Shown piece by piece: positions 7,323 to 14,690 of a DNA stretch of 18,656 nt (the stretch's first letter is position 1; every line of letters begins with the position of its first letter). Source of the stretch: Erythrobacter sp. GTDB lineage: Bacteria > Pseudomonadota > Alphaproteobacteria > Sphingomonadales > Sphingomonadaceae. Under the pieces are notes generated by a model that was not told the DNA's origin, searched no databases, and saw only the letters and a list, made by a program, of their open reading frames with translations. The translations under genes and the position numbers were made by a program. Location: positions 1 through 18,656 of the forward strand of contig NZOF01000194.1 in the NCBI GenBank assembly GCA_002695185.1, in the 5' to 3' direction.

Positions 7323-7598
7323 CTATAGTTTCGCCCTGGCGAATATCTCGACCAGTTCATTGAATTTGGTGCGCTGAAGGTTGGCGTCGCCCGAGGCGAT
7401 CGCCTCTTCGATACAGCAAGCCGCATGCGATTTCAGAACCTGGTTCTCAACCTTCGACAATGCCGCTTTCACGGCATGAATCTGATTGAGGATGTCGATG
7501 CAGTAGCGCTCCTCCTCCACCATCTTGCCGACGCCGCGAACCTGACCTGCGATCCGGGTGAGAGCGTCGATAGTCGCCTTGGAGTTTTTGTCGCACAT
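7323..7598 (-). CDS. csoR: CsoR-family copper-sensing repressor
   Basis: A 91-residue all-helical repressor of the CsoR/RcnR/FrmR (DUF156) family. The Cu(I) ligand set Cys33, His58 and Cys62 has the same spacing as Cys36, His61 and Cys65 of characterised CsoR, which separates it from RcnR (nickel/cobalt) and FrmR (formaldehyde). An additional Cys61 is adjacent. In this family copper binding releases DNA and switches the operon on. Its operator-like palindrome begins four bases upstream of the start codon, so autoregulation is likely. It heads an operon with the glutaredoxin-MauE fusion and the membrane DUF305 gene. Why a region with CueR keeps a second copper sensor is discussed in the findings. 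Confidence 0.93.
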   Translation of the reverse strand: MCDKNSKATIDALTRIAGQVRGVGKMVEEERYCIDILNQIHAVKAALSKVENQVLKSHAACCIEEAIASGDANLQRTKFNELVEIFARAKL

Positions 7599-7602
7599 AG
7601 CC

Positions 7603-7623
7603 TACCCCTACCCTGTAGGGGTA
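7603..7623 (-). promoter_or_regulatory. CsoR operator-like palindrome
   Basis: Arms TACCCCTA and TAGGGGTA form a perfect 8-bp inverted repeat around CCCTG. G/C tracts flanked by TA are typical of CsoR-family operators. It lies immediately before csoR and overlaps its translation start region; a TATATACC stretch directly upstream on the minus strand could be the -10 element, so bound CsoR would block transcription. Only this one copy is seen in the window. Confidence 0.82.
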
Positions 7624-7936
7624 TATACGTATCAGGCAAGCTGTTGGTTCCAGTATGTCGCGGGATTGATCTGAAGGAGCTTACCAACAGTCGAACGGAA
7701 TATTGGGCAGCAATGGCAGGCAGGGCTGATGACAATATCGTTCAGCCTTTATTCGACGCGCCTGCAGATCAAGCGCGGTTGGGCCGATAGTAGGCAGTCG
7801 CCTACCTATCGACCGCAACAAGTTCTCAGATGCAGCACGAGATCGGGTCGGTATCAGCCAGGAATGGTCAGAACCTTATCCGGTACAGCCTGCTTATTTT
7901 GCTTCCCGCAAGCCACTCGTCTGCGACCGACACATG
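7624..7936. other. Gap between csoR promoter and the end of the SmtB-type repressor gene
   Basis: About 310 bases with no recognised gene. It holds an imperfect hairpin at 7785-7811 with arms CGATAGTAGGC and GCCTACCTATCG and one bulged base. No T-run follows on either strand. It may end or process the zinc-unit transcript, which stops at 7937. The upstream part of the csoR promoter presumably lies near 7624-7660. Confidence 0.5.
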
Positions 7937-8227
7937 CTAGCCCTCAGCAATATGACTGATCATATCCTGCAGCATTCTGCTCACATGCTCGTCAGATATT
8001 TCATAGAATACCTGCTTGGAGTGCCGAACGCCGCGCACGAAGCGCCCCCCGCGCAACAGACGAAGGTGATGGCTCACAAGCGACTGCGAGAGGTCCAGCG
8101 TCTCTGCGATCTCTGTTACCGGCCTGGGCCCCTCTAAGCAGAGCAGCAGAATTCGGAGCCTGCTGGGATCTCCCAGCAGGCGAAATGTCTCGGAAAGCAC
8201 TGCGATGTCATTGGTCGCTTGGTTCAT
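7937..8227 (-). CDS. ArsR/SmtB-family zinc-sensing repressor
   Basis: A 96-residue winged-helix repressor. The recognition helix region is SQSLVSHHLRLLRGG (47-61). Near the C-terminus the set Asp79, His81, His92 and Glu95 has the spacing and identity of the alpha-5 zinc site of SmtB (Asp, His, His, Glu). The arsenic site CVC of ArsR is absent. Zinc binding in this class releases DNA. It follows a CDF exporter gene by 41 bases on the same strand, and an SmtB-like operator lies before that exporter. The pair is therefore probably a self-regulated zinc export unit. Cobalt or cadmium could also act as inducers. Confidence 0.92.
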   Translation of the reverse strand: MNQATNDIAVLSETFRLLGDPSRLRILLLCLEGPRPVTEIAETLDLSQSLVSHHLRLLRGGRFVRGVRHSKQVFYEISDEHVSRMLQDMISHIAEG

Positions 8228-8268
8228 GTTTCCGTTGGCTACTTAGCTATTGAAAGGATCGGCGACGC

Positions 8269-9336
8269 CTAGTGATTATGACCCGCATGCGGATCCGCAA
8301 TCCTGAAGTCTTCCAGGCTGCATCGATTTGTTCCAGAGAAAATGCCGACCGTAGGGTGTTCGATGTTGAACCGGCTCTTCAGCTCTTCCTCAACTCGCCT
8401 CACTACTGCCATTAGGTCGGCCCCCGCGGTCGGAGTAATCTGAAGCGTCGCCAGGGTCCGACCCGAGGTTATCGACCAGACGTGAACATGGCTGACGTCC
8501 GAGATCGAAGGGAGCGCATTCTTGAGGTGACGGGCGATATCATCGGCGTCGGCTTCCTTTGGCGCGCCCTCCAGCAGAATGTGCAGGGTGTTCTTCAGCA
8601 AACTCCAGGCGCTCCGCAGGATGAGGAGCGATACGAAGACCGACAGTATCGGGTCGATCGGGGTCCATCCGGTGTACCATATGACTACTGCCGCAGTTAC
8701 CGCACCGACGGAGCCCAATAGGTCTCCCATAACATGCAAAACTGCACCTTTGACGTTGACGTGATCGGTTTCCCCGCGCGTCAAGAACCAGAGAACGAAC
8801 AGATTCACAAGCAACCCGACGATCGCAACCGCAAACATCGGACCGGCAAGAACCTCGTGAGGCTGCTGGAAGCGCTGGTATGCCTCGTATACGATCCATC
8901 CAACTATGCCGAACAACGTTAAGGCGTTGATGAGGCCGGCGATGACTTCAAACCGCATATACCCAAAGGTTCGCTTGCCATCGGCCGTCCTGCGTCCGAG
9001 CCGGAAAGCAACATATGCAAGCCCCAGCGCAATAGCGTCGGTCATCATGTGACCCGCATCGGCGATGAGGGCCAGCGATCCGGAAAGATATCCGCCAACA
9101 GCCTCAACCACCATGAAGCTGAAAATCAGCAGGAACGAAGTCAGAATGCGCCGCTCGTTGTCGCCGGTAGGTCTGTCGGTGCGATGCGGGCTTCCATTGG
9201 TACGATGGGCATGCCCACTGTGATCGTCGGCTGCTCGCGAGTGATCATGGCCTGAATGGTCATTTCTCGAACCGAGAGGATAAAGCCGCTCACCCTCGGG
9301 GTGCGGGGGATGGGAATATTCATAAGCCTTCGACAT
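8269..9336 (-). CDS. czcD: Cation diffusion facilitator, zinc exporter (CzcD/ZitB type)
   Basis: A 355-residue inner-membrane proton/zinc antiporter of the CDF family. The N-terminus is strongly His-rich (about residues 9-52), typical of zinc-CDF members. Transport-site residues are His96 and Asp100 in helix 2 (HMMTD) and His201 and Asp205 in helix 5 (HVMGD). A cytoplasmic C-terminal domain follows from about 258, ending in a His-containing tail (DPHAGHNH). ATG 9336 is preferred over the GTG at 9366 because GGAG lies eight bases before it, and because the GTG lies against the operator. It is co-transcribed with the SmtB-type repressor gene. It resembles the CDF protein at 16317-17252 but has a longer N-terminus. 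Confidence 0.94.
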   Translation of the reverse strand: MSKAYEYSHPPHPEGERLYPLGSRNDHSGHDHSRAADDHSGHAHRTNGSPHRTDRPTGDNERRILTSFLLIFSFMVVEAVGGYLSGSLALIADAGHMMTDAIALGLAYVAFRLGRRTADGKRTFGYMRFEVIAGLINALTLFGIVGWIVYEAYQRFQQPHEVLAGPMFAVAIVGLLVNLFVLWFLTRGETDHVNVKGAVLHVMGDLLGSVGAVTAAVVIWYTGWTPIDPILSVFVSLLILRSAWSLLKNTLHILLEGAPKEADADDIARHLKNALPSISDVSHVHVWSITSGRTLATLQITPTAGADLMAVVRRVEEELKSRFNIEHPTVGIFSGTNRCSLEDFRIADPHAGHNH

Positions 9337-9366
9337 CTGATCGACTCCATGCTTGACTACCAACAC

Positions 9367-9396
9367 ATGAATATGTGTTCATATGTTTACAGTCAA
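9367..9396 (-). promoter_or_regulatory. SmtB/ArsR-type operator and promoter of the zinc unit
   Basis: On the minus strand TTGACT (9396-9391) and TATTCA, 17 bases apart, make a good sigma-70 type promoter. The core TGAACA-CA-TATTCA (9381-9368) is a near-perfect inverted repeat of the SmtB/ArsR operator type and overlaps the -10 element. A repressor bound here would block RNA polymerase. The neighbouring repressor gene carries a zinc site, so zinc induction is expected. Confidence 0.85.
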
Positions 9397-9793
9397 GTGT
9401 TCTCCTGCCGTTTTAATACGCTCGCGTCAGGGTCGATGGATCGATAGGATAAGCGCCCAAAGGACGCTCAGAGGCTCGGATAAGCTCGGCCGCGCGACGA
9501 TGCGATTGACCGTTGGATACACGGGATCGGCACCTCGAAGCGATGCAGTCGACCGAGGCTATCGTTCTTCCCAAACGCCTCATCGCCGGCAGAGCCAATC
9601 CAGCACGATCGACAAACGGTCGCGTTGAGTGTCGATGCCAGGGACATAAAAGAGGGCCTGCGTCGGACGCCGGCCCTCTCAATTGGAAACACCTATCTAG
9701 CTTGCCGTCTTAGAGCACTACTCAGACTCCGATCTTCGGAAGCGTCTCCCGAACTGGCCTTCGCCAAGGCCGGAGCTTAAGGTTTCGTCTCCA
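9383..9793. other. Gap between zinc unit promoter and the DUF411 gene
   Basis: About 410 bases without a recognised gene. It contains the zinc-unit promoter at one end, a terminator at 9651-9679, and a smaller hairpin GGCCTT-CGCC-AAGGCC at 9756-9771 directly after the DUF411 stop. Several short frames cross 9413-9692 on the minus strand, but none has a ribosome site or familiar content. Confidence 0.5.
9646..9679 (-). terminator. Rho-independent terminator of the copA2-cueR-DUF411 unit
   Basis: Arms AGAGGGCC and GGCCCTCT enclose an inner pair, GCGTC and GACGC, giving a long stem. On the minus strand the hairpin is followed directly by a T-rich run (TTTTAT). It lies 110 bases after the DUF411 stop, and separates that transcript from the zinc unit promoter. 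Confidence 0.85.
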
Positions 9794-10255
9794 TCAAGCT
9801 CCGACCCGATAGAAGATGTACGGCGCCCCATCACCGTCGCGCGGAACCGCATAGACATCATATTGAGCTCCGCGCTCATCACCCATGCCAAGCGATCCGA
9901 CTGGCATGCCTGGCACAGCTATCCCGGCGATATCGGGGCGATCAGACAGCAGCTTCTCTATCGCGGCGAGCGGAACATGGCCTTCGAGGAAATAGCCTTC
10001 GATGGTAGCGACATGACAGCCTTCCATATTCTGAGGCACACCGAGGTCACTGCGCTTTTCGGTGAGCGTTTCAAGATCGGACGATGCCACCACGTAGCCG
10101 GCCCTTCCGACAGCCTCCGCCCATTCGCTGCAGCAACCGCACCACGGAGTTTTGTAGACGTTGACGGCCGGCGAATCGCTTTGCGCAAAAGAGACCGAGG
10201 ACGATAGAAGGAAGAGGGTGGCGGCGCAGAAGAGGCGCATTTTCTTACTTTGCAT
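9794..10255 (-). CDS. Exported DUF411 metal-binding protein
   Basis: A 153-residue protein with a signal peptide (residues 1-25, ending SVSFAQS). The mature part is a DUF411 domain: PWCGCC (37-42) after VYKT, then CHVA (80-83), EGYFLEGHVP (86-95) and GIAVPGMPVGSLGM (111-124). DUF411 proteins are thioredoxin-like folds found beside copper exporters, and the Cys pair and Met/His positions are presumed Cu(I) ligands in the periplasm. ATG 10255 is preferred because CGAGGA lies just upstream; 10267 and 10240 are possible alternatives. It follows cueR by about 105 bases and is probably read from the copA2 promoter. Confidence 0.9.
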   Translation of the reverse strand: MQSKKMRLFCAATLFLLSSSVSFAQSDSPAVNVYKTPWCGCCSEWAEAVGRAGYVVASSDLETLTEKRSDLGVPQNMEGCHVATIEGYFLEGHVPLAAIEKLLSDRPDIAGIAVPGMPVGSLGMGDERGAQYDVYAVPRDGDGAPYIFYRVGA

Positions 10256-10360
10256 AGTTCCTCGCATGATTTCGGATAGACGTTATGGTGAATTTCGCTC
10301 CTTCTGTCCTTTCACGCTTTCGTTCGCCGCCGATCCGCCGTTGCAATCATCGCGCGCTCG

Positions 10361-10810
10361 TCAGTGCGTTACGCCTGCGACCGCTCCCTTGCGCGGGTGG
10401 ATTGACAAGTCTTCACCCGCCTCATCGGTCTCAAGCCTTTGCAGGATCGGGCAATGCGGCCGATGGTCGCCGTGACAGGCGTTCACCAGCATTTGCAGCG
10501 TGTGGGACATGTCCTGAAGGTCTTTGATCTTTCTCTCGAGCTCGTCGATATGGCCTTGCGCCAAACGCTTGACCTCGGCGCTCTTGCGGGTCTCGTCGCG
10601 CCACAGGCCGAGCAGGTCGCCGATCTCCGCGACGGAAAAACCGAGGTCGCGCGAGCGTCGGATAAAGCGCAACATGTGGACGTCCGTGTCCGAGTAATCG
10701 CGGTAGCCGGACGCAGTGCGGTCGGCAGCCGGAATGAGGCCAGTCTGCTCGTAATAGCGGATCATCTTGGCGGAAACGCCTGATGCCTTGGAAGCCTGTC
10801 CGATATTCAT
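10361..10810 (-). CDS. cueR: CueR/HmrR, Cu(I)-responsive MerR-family activator
   Basis: A 149-residue regulator. The N-terminal winged helix includes MIRYYEQTGLI (16-26), followed by a long dimerisation helix. The metal loop has Cys112 and Cys120 with seven residues between, and Ser77 is present; both match the numbering of E. coli CueR and are the marks of a +1 metal sensor (Cu(I), Ag(I), Au(I)). ATG 10810 is chosen because GGGAGAG precedes it and the family starts MNIGQ. It lies 62 bases after copA2 with a strong hairpin between. The C-terminal extension after Cys120 (29 residues) is longer than in E. coli. It is the only MerR-family gene here and probably serves all four TTGACC-type promoters. 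Confidence 0.96.
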   Translation of the reverse strand: MNIGQASKASGVSAKMIRYYEQTGLIPAADRTASGYRDYSDTDVHMLRFIRRSRDLGFSVAEIGDLLGLWRDETRKSAEVKRLAQGHIDELERKIKDLQDMSHTLQMLVNACHGDHRPHCPILQRLETDEAGEDLSIHPRKGAVAGVTH

Positions 10811-10832
10811 CTGTTCTCTCCCATACGGTTGA

Positions 10833-10862
10833 CAGCCGGCCCCTGTCATATGGGGCCGGCTG
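10833..10862. other. Intercistronic hairpin between copA2 and cueR
   Basis: Arms CAGCCGGCCCC and GGGGCCGGCTG pair perfectly (11 bp) around an eight-base loop. No T-run follows on the minus strand, so it is unlikely to be a full terminator. In the messenger it could slow polymerase or protect the copA2 part from decay, lowering cueR relative to copA2. This role is inferred. Confidence 0.6.
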
Positions 10863-10872
10863 CGCGGATGTT

Positions 10873-13386
10873 TCAGCTCGGGACCTTGAAGGTCTTGAGC
10901 CGCAGCGCGTTGCCCAGTACGAAGACACTCGACAGAGCCATGGCGCCGGCCGCAAAGACCGGCGACAGGAGAATGTCGTAGGTCGAGTAGAGCAGGCCCG
11001 CTGCAACCGGGATCAGCGCCGTGTTGTAGGCGAAGGCCCAGAACAGGTTCTGCCGGATATTGCCGATCGTCGCCTTGGACAGCGCAATGGCGTTCGGCAC
11101 GCCCTGCAGGCTGCCCGACATCAGCACGACGTCCGCCGCCTCGATAGCGATGTCCGTACCCGTGCCGATGGCGAGGCCAACATCCGCCTCGGCAAGCGCC
11201 GGAGCATCGTTGATGCCGTCACCGACGAAAGCGACCTTGCCATGCTCGGCCCTGAGACGGCGAACCGCATCAACCTTGCCGTCCGGCAGCACTTCCGCCA
11301 CCACCACGTCGATCCCCAGCTTCGCGGCGATCGCCCTGGCGGTACGCTGATTGTCGCCGGTGATCATCGCCACCTTGAGGCCGAGACCGTGCAGCGCCTT
11401 GATCGCCGCAGGCGTCGTCTGCTTGATCGGGTCGGCCACGGCGATGATCGCCGCGAGCTTGCCGTCGAGCGCGGCGTAGAGCGGCGACTTGCCTTCGTTG
11501 CCGAGTCGTTCGGCAACCCTGGCGAAGCCATCGACATCATGACCGAGCTGGACCATGTAGCGGTCGGCGCCGATCTCGACGCGTTTGCCGTCGACCTTGG
11601 CCTTCACGCCAAGCCCGGTCACCGACTCGAAGTCGGTGACGGCCGGCAGAGCAATGCCCTCGGCAGCTGCGGCATCGACGATCGCGCGGGCGATCGGGTG
11701 TTCCGACTTCGCCTCGACGGCCGCAACGAGGCCCAGAACCTGCGGTCGGTCAAAGCCGATGGCCAGTTCCAGATCGGTGAGGGCGGGCTTGCCTTCGGTG
11801 AGCGTGCCGGTCTTGTCGACCGCGACGACCTTGGCATCCTTCAGCAGCTGAAGCGCTTCACCCTTGCGGAAGAGCACGCCCAGCTCGGCGCCACGGCCGG
11901 TGCCGACCATGATCGAGGTCGGCGTCGCCAGCCCCATAGCGCACGGGCAGGCGATGATCAGGACCGCGACGGCGTTGACCAGAGCAAAGGTCAGCGCCGG
12001 CGACGGCCCGAACCAGAACCAGGCTGCGAAAGTCAGGGCCGCGACCGCAAACACCGCCGGCACGAAATACATCGTCACCTTGTCGACGATCGCCTGGATC
12101 GGCAGCTTGGACCCTTGCGCCTCCTCGACCATGCGGATGATTTGGGACAGGACCGTGTTGCCGCCGACCGCCGTCGCACGGATCGCAAAGGCGCCCTTCT
12201 GGTTCACGGTGCCGGCGACGACCTCGCTGCCGTTCGTCTTGGAGACCGGAATCGGCTCGCCAGTAATCATCGATTCGTCGACATAGCTTTCGCCTTCGAC
12301 GACCTCGCCATCCACCGGAACACGCTCGCCGGGACGAACCTCGACGATATCGCCCGACTGCACAGCGTCGATCGCCATGTCGATCGACTTGCCGTCGCGA
12401 CGCACGCGGGCGGTCTTGGCCTGCAGGCCGACGAGCCGCTTGATCGCCTCGGAGGTTCGGCCCTTGGCGCGCGCCTCAAGCAGCCTGCCGAGCAGGATCA
12501 GCGTGACGATGACGGCTGCCGCCTCGAAATAGACGTTGACCGTCTGTGAAGGCAGAAAGCCCGGCGAGAAGGTCGCCACCAGCGAGTAGCCGTAGGCGGC
12601 AAGCGTGCCGACCGCGACCAGCGAGTTCATGTCGGGCGCGAGACGCCAGAGCGCTGGCAGCCCCTTATCGTAGAAGCGGATGCCGGGCACGAAGAGCACG
12701 AGCGTCGTCAGCACGAACTGGAGGTACCAGCTGTTCTGCATGCCGATGGTCGCAACGATCAGCTCGTGCATGCCGGGAATGAGGTGGGATCCCATCTCCA
12801 GGATGAACACCGGCGCCGTCAGGACCGCCGCGATCGTGAAATCGCGGGTGAGCTCGCGGCGCTCGGCTTCCTTCTTTTCCGCACGATCGTCCGCTTCGGT
12901 CTGCCCGCCGCCAACGCTGGCGGCCGCGACGACCTTGGCCTCATAGCCGGCATTGCCGATCGCAGCGATGACTGCGGCGGTATCGGCCGAACCCTGGATG
13001 GTCGCCTTCTCGGTGGCAAGATTGACCACGGCATTGGTGACGCCCGGGACAGCCTTGAGGGCCTTCTCGACGCGACCGACACAGGACGCGCAGGTCATGC
13101 CTTCGATAGCGACTTCAAGCGAAGAGGCCGCTGCCGGCGCGATGAAGCTTGCCGGAACCGTATAGCCGACATCTTCGACGGCCTTGACGAGGGTGGCGCG
13201 ATCGACGGCAGCACTGGCGGTGATGCTGGCCTTTTCAGTCGCCAGATTGACGACGGCATTCGAGACGCCCGGAATGGCCTTGAGAGCCCTTTCGACGCGA
13301 CCGACGCAGGACGCGCAGGTCATGCCCTCGATGGGGAGAGATATTGCTGCGCTGGTTATGTCCGCAGCTCGAACAGGGGCATTCAT
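10873..13386 (-). CDS. copA: Copper-exporting P1B-type ATPase CopA with two HMA domains (copA2)
   Basis: An 837-residue inner-membrane Cu(I) exporter of standard CopA/ActP layout. Two HMA domains carry GMTCASC at 21-27 and 96-102. Then come membrane helices, TGEP (375-378), the ion-site CPC (480-482), DKTGT (524-528), SEHP with HP at 563-564, GDGIND (722-727), and late-helix YN (787-788) and MALSS (816-820), all P1B-1 marks. A strong AAAGGAGG precedes the ATG by six bases. The gene is driven by a CueR-type promoter that is divergent from the copZ promoter. Below it lie cueR and the DUF411 gene. It differs from copA1 chiefly in its N-terminal metal-binding domains. Confidence 0.97.
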   Translation of the reverse strand: MNAPVRAADITSAAISLPIEGMTCASCVGRVERALKAIPGVSNAVVNLATEKASITASAAVDRATLVKAVEDVGYTVPASFIAPAAASSLEVAIEGMTCASCVGRVEKALKAVPGVTNAVVNLATEKATIQGSADTAAVIAAIGNAGYEAKVVAAASVGGGQTEADDRAEKKEAERRELTRDFTIAAVLTAPVFILEMGSHLIPGMHELIVATIGMQNSWYLQFVLTTLVLFVPGIRFYDKGLPALWRLAPDMNSLVAVGTLAAYGYSLVATFSPGFLPSQTVNVYFEAAAVIVTLILLGRLLEARAKGRTSEAIKRLVGLQAKTARVRRDGKSIDMAIDAVQSGDIVEVRPGERVPVDGEVVEGESYVDESMITGEPIPVSKTNGSEVVAGTVNQKGAFAIRATAVGGNTVLSQIIRMVEEAQGSKLPIQAIVDKVTMYFVPAVFAVAALTFAAWFWFGPSPALTFALVNAVAVLIIACPCAMGLATPTSIMVGTGRGAELGVLFRKGEALQLLKDAKVVAVDKTGTLTEGKPALTDLELAIGFDRPQVLGLVAAVEAKSEHPIARAIVDAAAAEGIALPAVTDFESVTGLGVKAKVDGKRVEIGADRYMVQLGHDVDGFARVAERLGNEGKSPLYAALDGKLAAIIAVADPIKQTTPAAIKALHGLGLKVAMITGDNQRTARAIAAKLGIDVVVAEVLPDGKVDAVRRLRAEHGKVAFVGDGINDAPALAEADVGLAIGTGTDIAIEAADVVLMSGSLQGVPNAIALSKATIGNIRQNLFWAFAYNTALIPVAAGLLYSTYDILLSPVFAAGAMALSSVFVLGNALRLKTFKVPS

Positions 13387-13426
13387 AGCCGCCTCCTTTC
13401 TGAGTCAGAATTCGAGTTCGGACCTA

Positions 13427-13457
13427 CAAATGGTCCTTCCAACAATGGGAAGGTCAA
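13427..13457 (-). promoter_or_regulatory. CueR/HmrR-type promoter of copA2
   Basis: On the minus strand TTGACC (13457-13452) is followed by CTTCCCATTGTTGGAAG, an inverted repeat (CTTCC and GGAAG arms) within a spacer of 19-20 bases, then CATTTG as a weak -10. It is about 45 bases before the copA2 start codon. It stands back to back with the promoter at 13484. Confidence 0.82.
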
Positions 13458-13483
13458 GAGGCAATTTTCCGTCGGGCGAGCCC

Positions 13484-13515
13484 TTGACCTTACCACCGTT
13501 GGAAGCCCCACCTTC
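13484..13515 (+). promoter_or_regulatory. CueR/HmrR-type promoter of the plus arm (copZ)
   Basis: TTGACC at 13484-13489 is followed by TTACCACCGTTGGAAGCCC and a weak -10 about 19 bases on. The dyad resembles those of the other three copper promoters. It would drive copZ and the secreted DUF305 gene, and possibly genes beyond the stem-loop at 14158. Only about 26 bases separate its -35 from that of copA2, so one regulator could control both directions. Confidence 0.8.
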
Positions 13516-13547
13516 CGATCCATGAGAGCGAACCAAGGAGACTTCTC

Positions 13548-13751
13548 ATGGAACTCAGAATCGAGGGCATGACCTGTGGCGGTTGCGCCAAGTCTGTCAC
13601 CAAGGCGATCCAGTCCGTCGATCCCGACGCCCGGATCGAGACCAATCCTGCCGCTCGCACCGTCAAAGTGGAGACCTCGGCAAGCCAGTCGGACCTGCAG
13701 CAGGTTCTCGAAGAAGCCGGCTATCCGGCACATGTAACTGAAGGAGTATGA
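13548..13751 (+). CDS. copZ: HMA-domain copper chaperone (CopZ-like), second copy
   Basis: A 67-residue single HMA domain with the Cu(I) site MTCGGC (8-13). It carries copper in the cytoplasm, most simply to copA2, which starts on the other side of a shared promoter region. The ribosome site AAGGAG is seven bases before the ATG. Its stop codon overlaps the first possible start of the next gene (ATGA), so translation is probably coupled. It shares [14 protein letters not shown] with the copy at 5569-5772 but diverges elsewhere, which argues against a recent duplication. Confidence 0.94.
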   Translation: MELRIEGMTCGGCAKSVTKAIQSVDPDARIETNPAARTVKVETSASQSDLQQVLEEAGYPAHVTEGV

Positions 13752-14146
13752 CCATGAACAAGCTGACGCCAATGTTCATCGCGGGCGCCCTGGCCATCAG
13801 CGGCGGTCTCGCGCTCGCCCAGAGCCAGATGAATGACGGCAATGCCATGCCGGGTCACGATATGTCCGGCATGGAGATGCCCGCCGACGGGTCGCCATCG
13901 ACCCAGGCCTATACCGAGGCGATGGACACCATGATGAAGAACATGATGGTGCCTTATACCGGCGATGCCGATGTCGACTTCATGCGCGGCATGATCCCCC
14001 ACCATCAGGGTGCGATCGACATGGCCAGGGTCGCGCTCGAATACGGCAAGGATCCGGAAGTCCGCAAGCTTGCCGAAGAGGTGATCGCGGCGCAGGAGGC
14101 CGAGATTGCCATGATGCAGAAGTGGCTCGCCGATCGCGGCCAGTAA
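13748..14146 (+). CDS. Secreted DUF305 protein
   Basis: A 132-residue protein with a cleavable signal (residues 1-25, ending LALAQS). The mature part opens with a Met/His-rich stretch ([17 protein letters not shown], 28-44), then the helical DUF305 core with [13 protein letters not shown] (82-94). It is full length for the family. DUF305 proteins such as cyanobacterial CopM bind copper in the periplasm; that role is inferred here from family and context. The start may be 13748 or 13754; the GGAG at 13742-13745 favours the second. It is coupled to copZ, and a strong stem-loop follows the stop. Confidence 0.92.
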   Translation: MTMNKLTPMFIAGALAISGGLALAQSQMNDGNAMPGHDMSGMEMPADGSPSTQAYTEAMDTMMKNMMVPYTGDADVDFMRGMIPHHQGAIDMARVALEYGKDPEVRKLAEEVIAAQEAEIAMMQKWLADRGQ

Positions 14147-14157
14147 TCGCCACATCG

Positions 14158-14200
14158 CGCCGCCACGACATTGCGGGTCGTGGCGGCGTGGGCGCGTTTT
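14158..14200 (+). terminator. Stem-loop after the copZ-DUF305 pair
   Basis: Arms CGCCGCCACGAC (14158-14169) and GTCGTGGCGGCG (14177-14188) pair perfectly around ATTGCGG. A TTTT run follows, but nine bases after the stem rather than directly, so termination may be partial. It separates the two CueR-driven genes from the exported-protein and multicopper oxidase pair. Confidence 0.65.
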
Positions 14201-14224
14201 CGGCAAACCTTAGATTTCAGGACG

Positions 14225-14245
14225 GAAACAAGATCGTCTTGTTTC
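14225..14245. promoter_or_regulatory. Perfect 9-bp palindrome upstream of the Cys-containing exported protein
   Basis: Arms GAAACAAGA and TCTTGTTTC are exact inverted copies around TCG. The site ends 15 bases before the ATG at 14261. It matches none of the CueR, CsoR or SmtB sites in this window. It could be an operator for an unlinked regulator or a hairpin that hides the start region of the messenger. No clear ribosome site is visible between it and the ATG. Confidence 0.55.
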
Positions 14246-14260
14246 GACACATCGACCCCC

Positions 14261-14629
14261 ATGCCTCATCGCCTCTTCGCTATCGTGCTGACGCTCTTGT
14301 CTCTGCTCGCCGCAACGGGTGCGGCGCCGGCGCACACGCTGGGCATGGCCGCGACGGGGCAGGAGATGGCAACCATGCCTCATGCTTCCGGGGCCGTCAG
14401 CGCCTGCGAAGCAATGCAGGATTGTCGGGATGCTCAAGGGTGCAACGCTGACTCCGGCCTGTGCTTTCTCGTCTGCGCAGGGTTGAAGACATGGCTCGTC
14501 CAGGAGCCGGTCGCGCAGGCCCCAATCCTCCTGGCAGCGAGTTGGATGCCGTCAAAGGTACCCGGCCTAGACGGCATCGACCCGGAACGAACCGATCGTC
14601 CGCCCGATGAAGGTCTTTCGGAAGTTTAA
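14261..14629 (+). CDS. Small exported Cys-containing protein, unknown function
   Basis: A 122-residue protein with a clear signal peptide (residues 1-25: LFAIVLTLLSLLAATGAAPA). The mature part has Met and His near the front (HTLGMAATGQEMATMPH) and five Cys at 49, 55, 61, 68 and 72, with charged, Pro-rich sequence at the end. I do not recognise a named family, though small exported proteins of this style often stand before multicopper oxidase genes in copper regions. Periplasmic copper binding or handing copper to the oxidase is inferred only. The frame stays open upstream to 14171, but the signal peptide fixes the start near 14261. The oxidase gene begins 61 bases after its stop. Confidence 0.75.
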   Translation: MPHRLFAIVLTLLSLLAATGAAPAHTLGMAATGQEMATMPHASGAVSACEAMQDCRDAQGCNADSGLCFLVCAGLKTWLVQEPVAQAPILLAASWMPSKVPGLDGIDPERTDRPPDEGLSEV

Positions 14630-14690
14630 GGGCCCGGCATGCACGGGCCGATCTGACATTGTGGGAGCAGAGCTCTCCCGGGAGACCGAT

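Noticed and set aside
10829..10834. TTGACA on the plus strand beside the copA2-cueR hairpin
   Set aside because: No -10 element at a suitable distance; it is largely part of the hairpin flank.
10783..12549. Long plus-strand open frame of 588 codons
   Set aside because: It is antisense to the well-supported copA2, is very rich in Arg, Asp and Gly, has no family signature, and arises from GC-rich codon bias.
12766..13572. Plus-strand open frame of 268 codons crossing the copA2 start and promoters
   Set aside because: It overlaps the HMA domains of copA2 in antisense and both CueR-type promoters; no family content.
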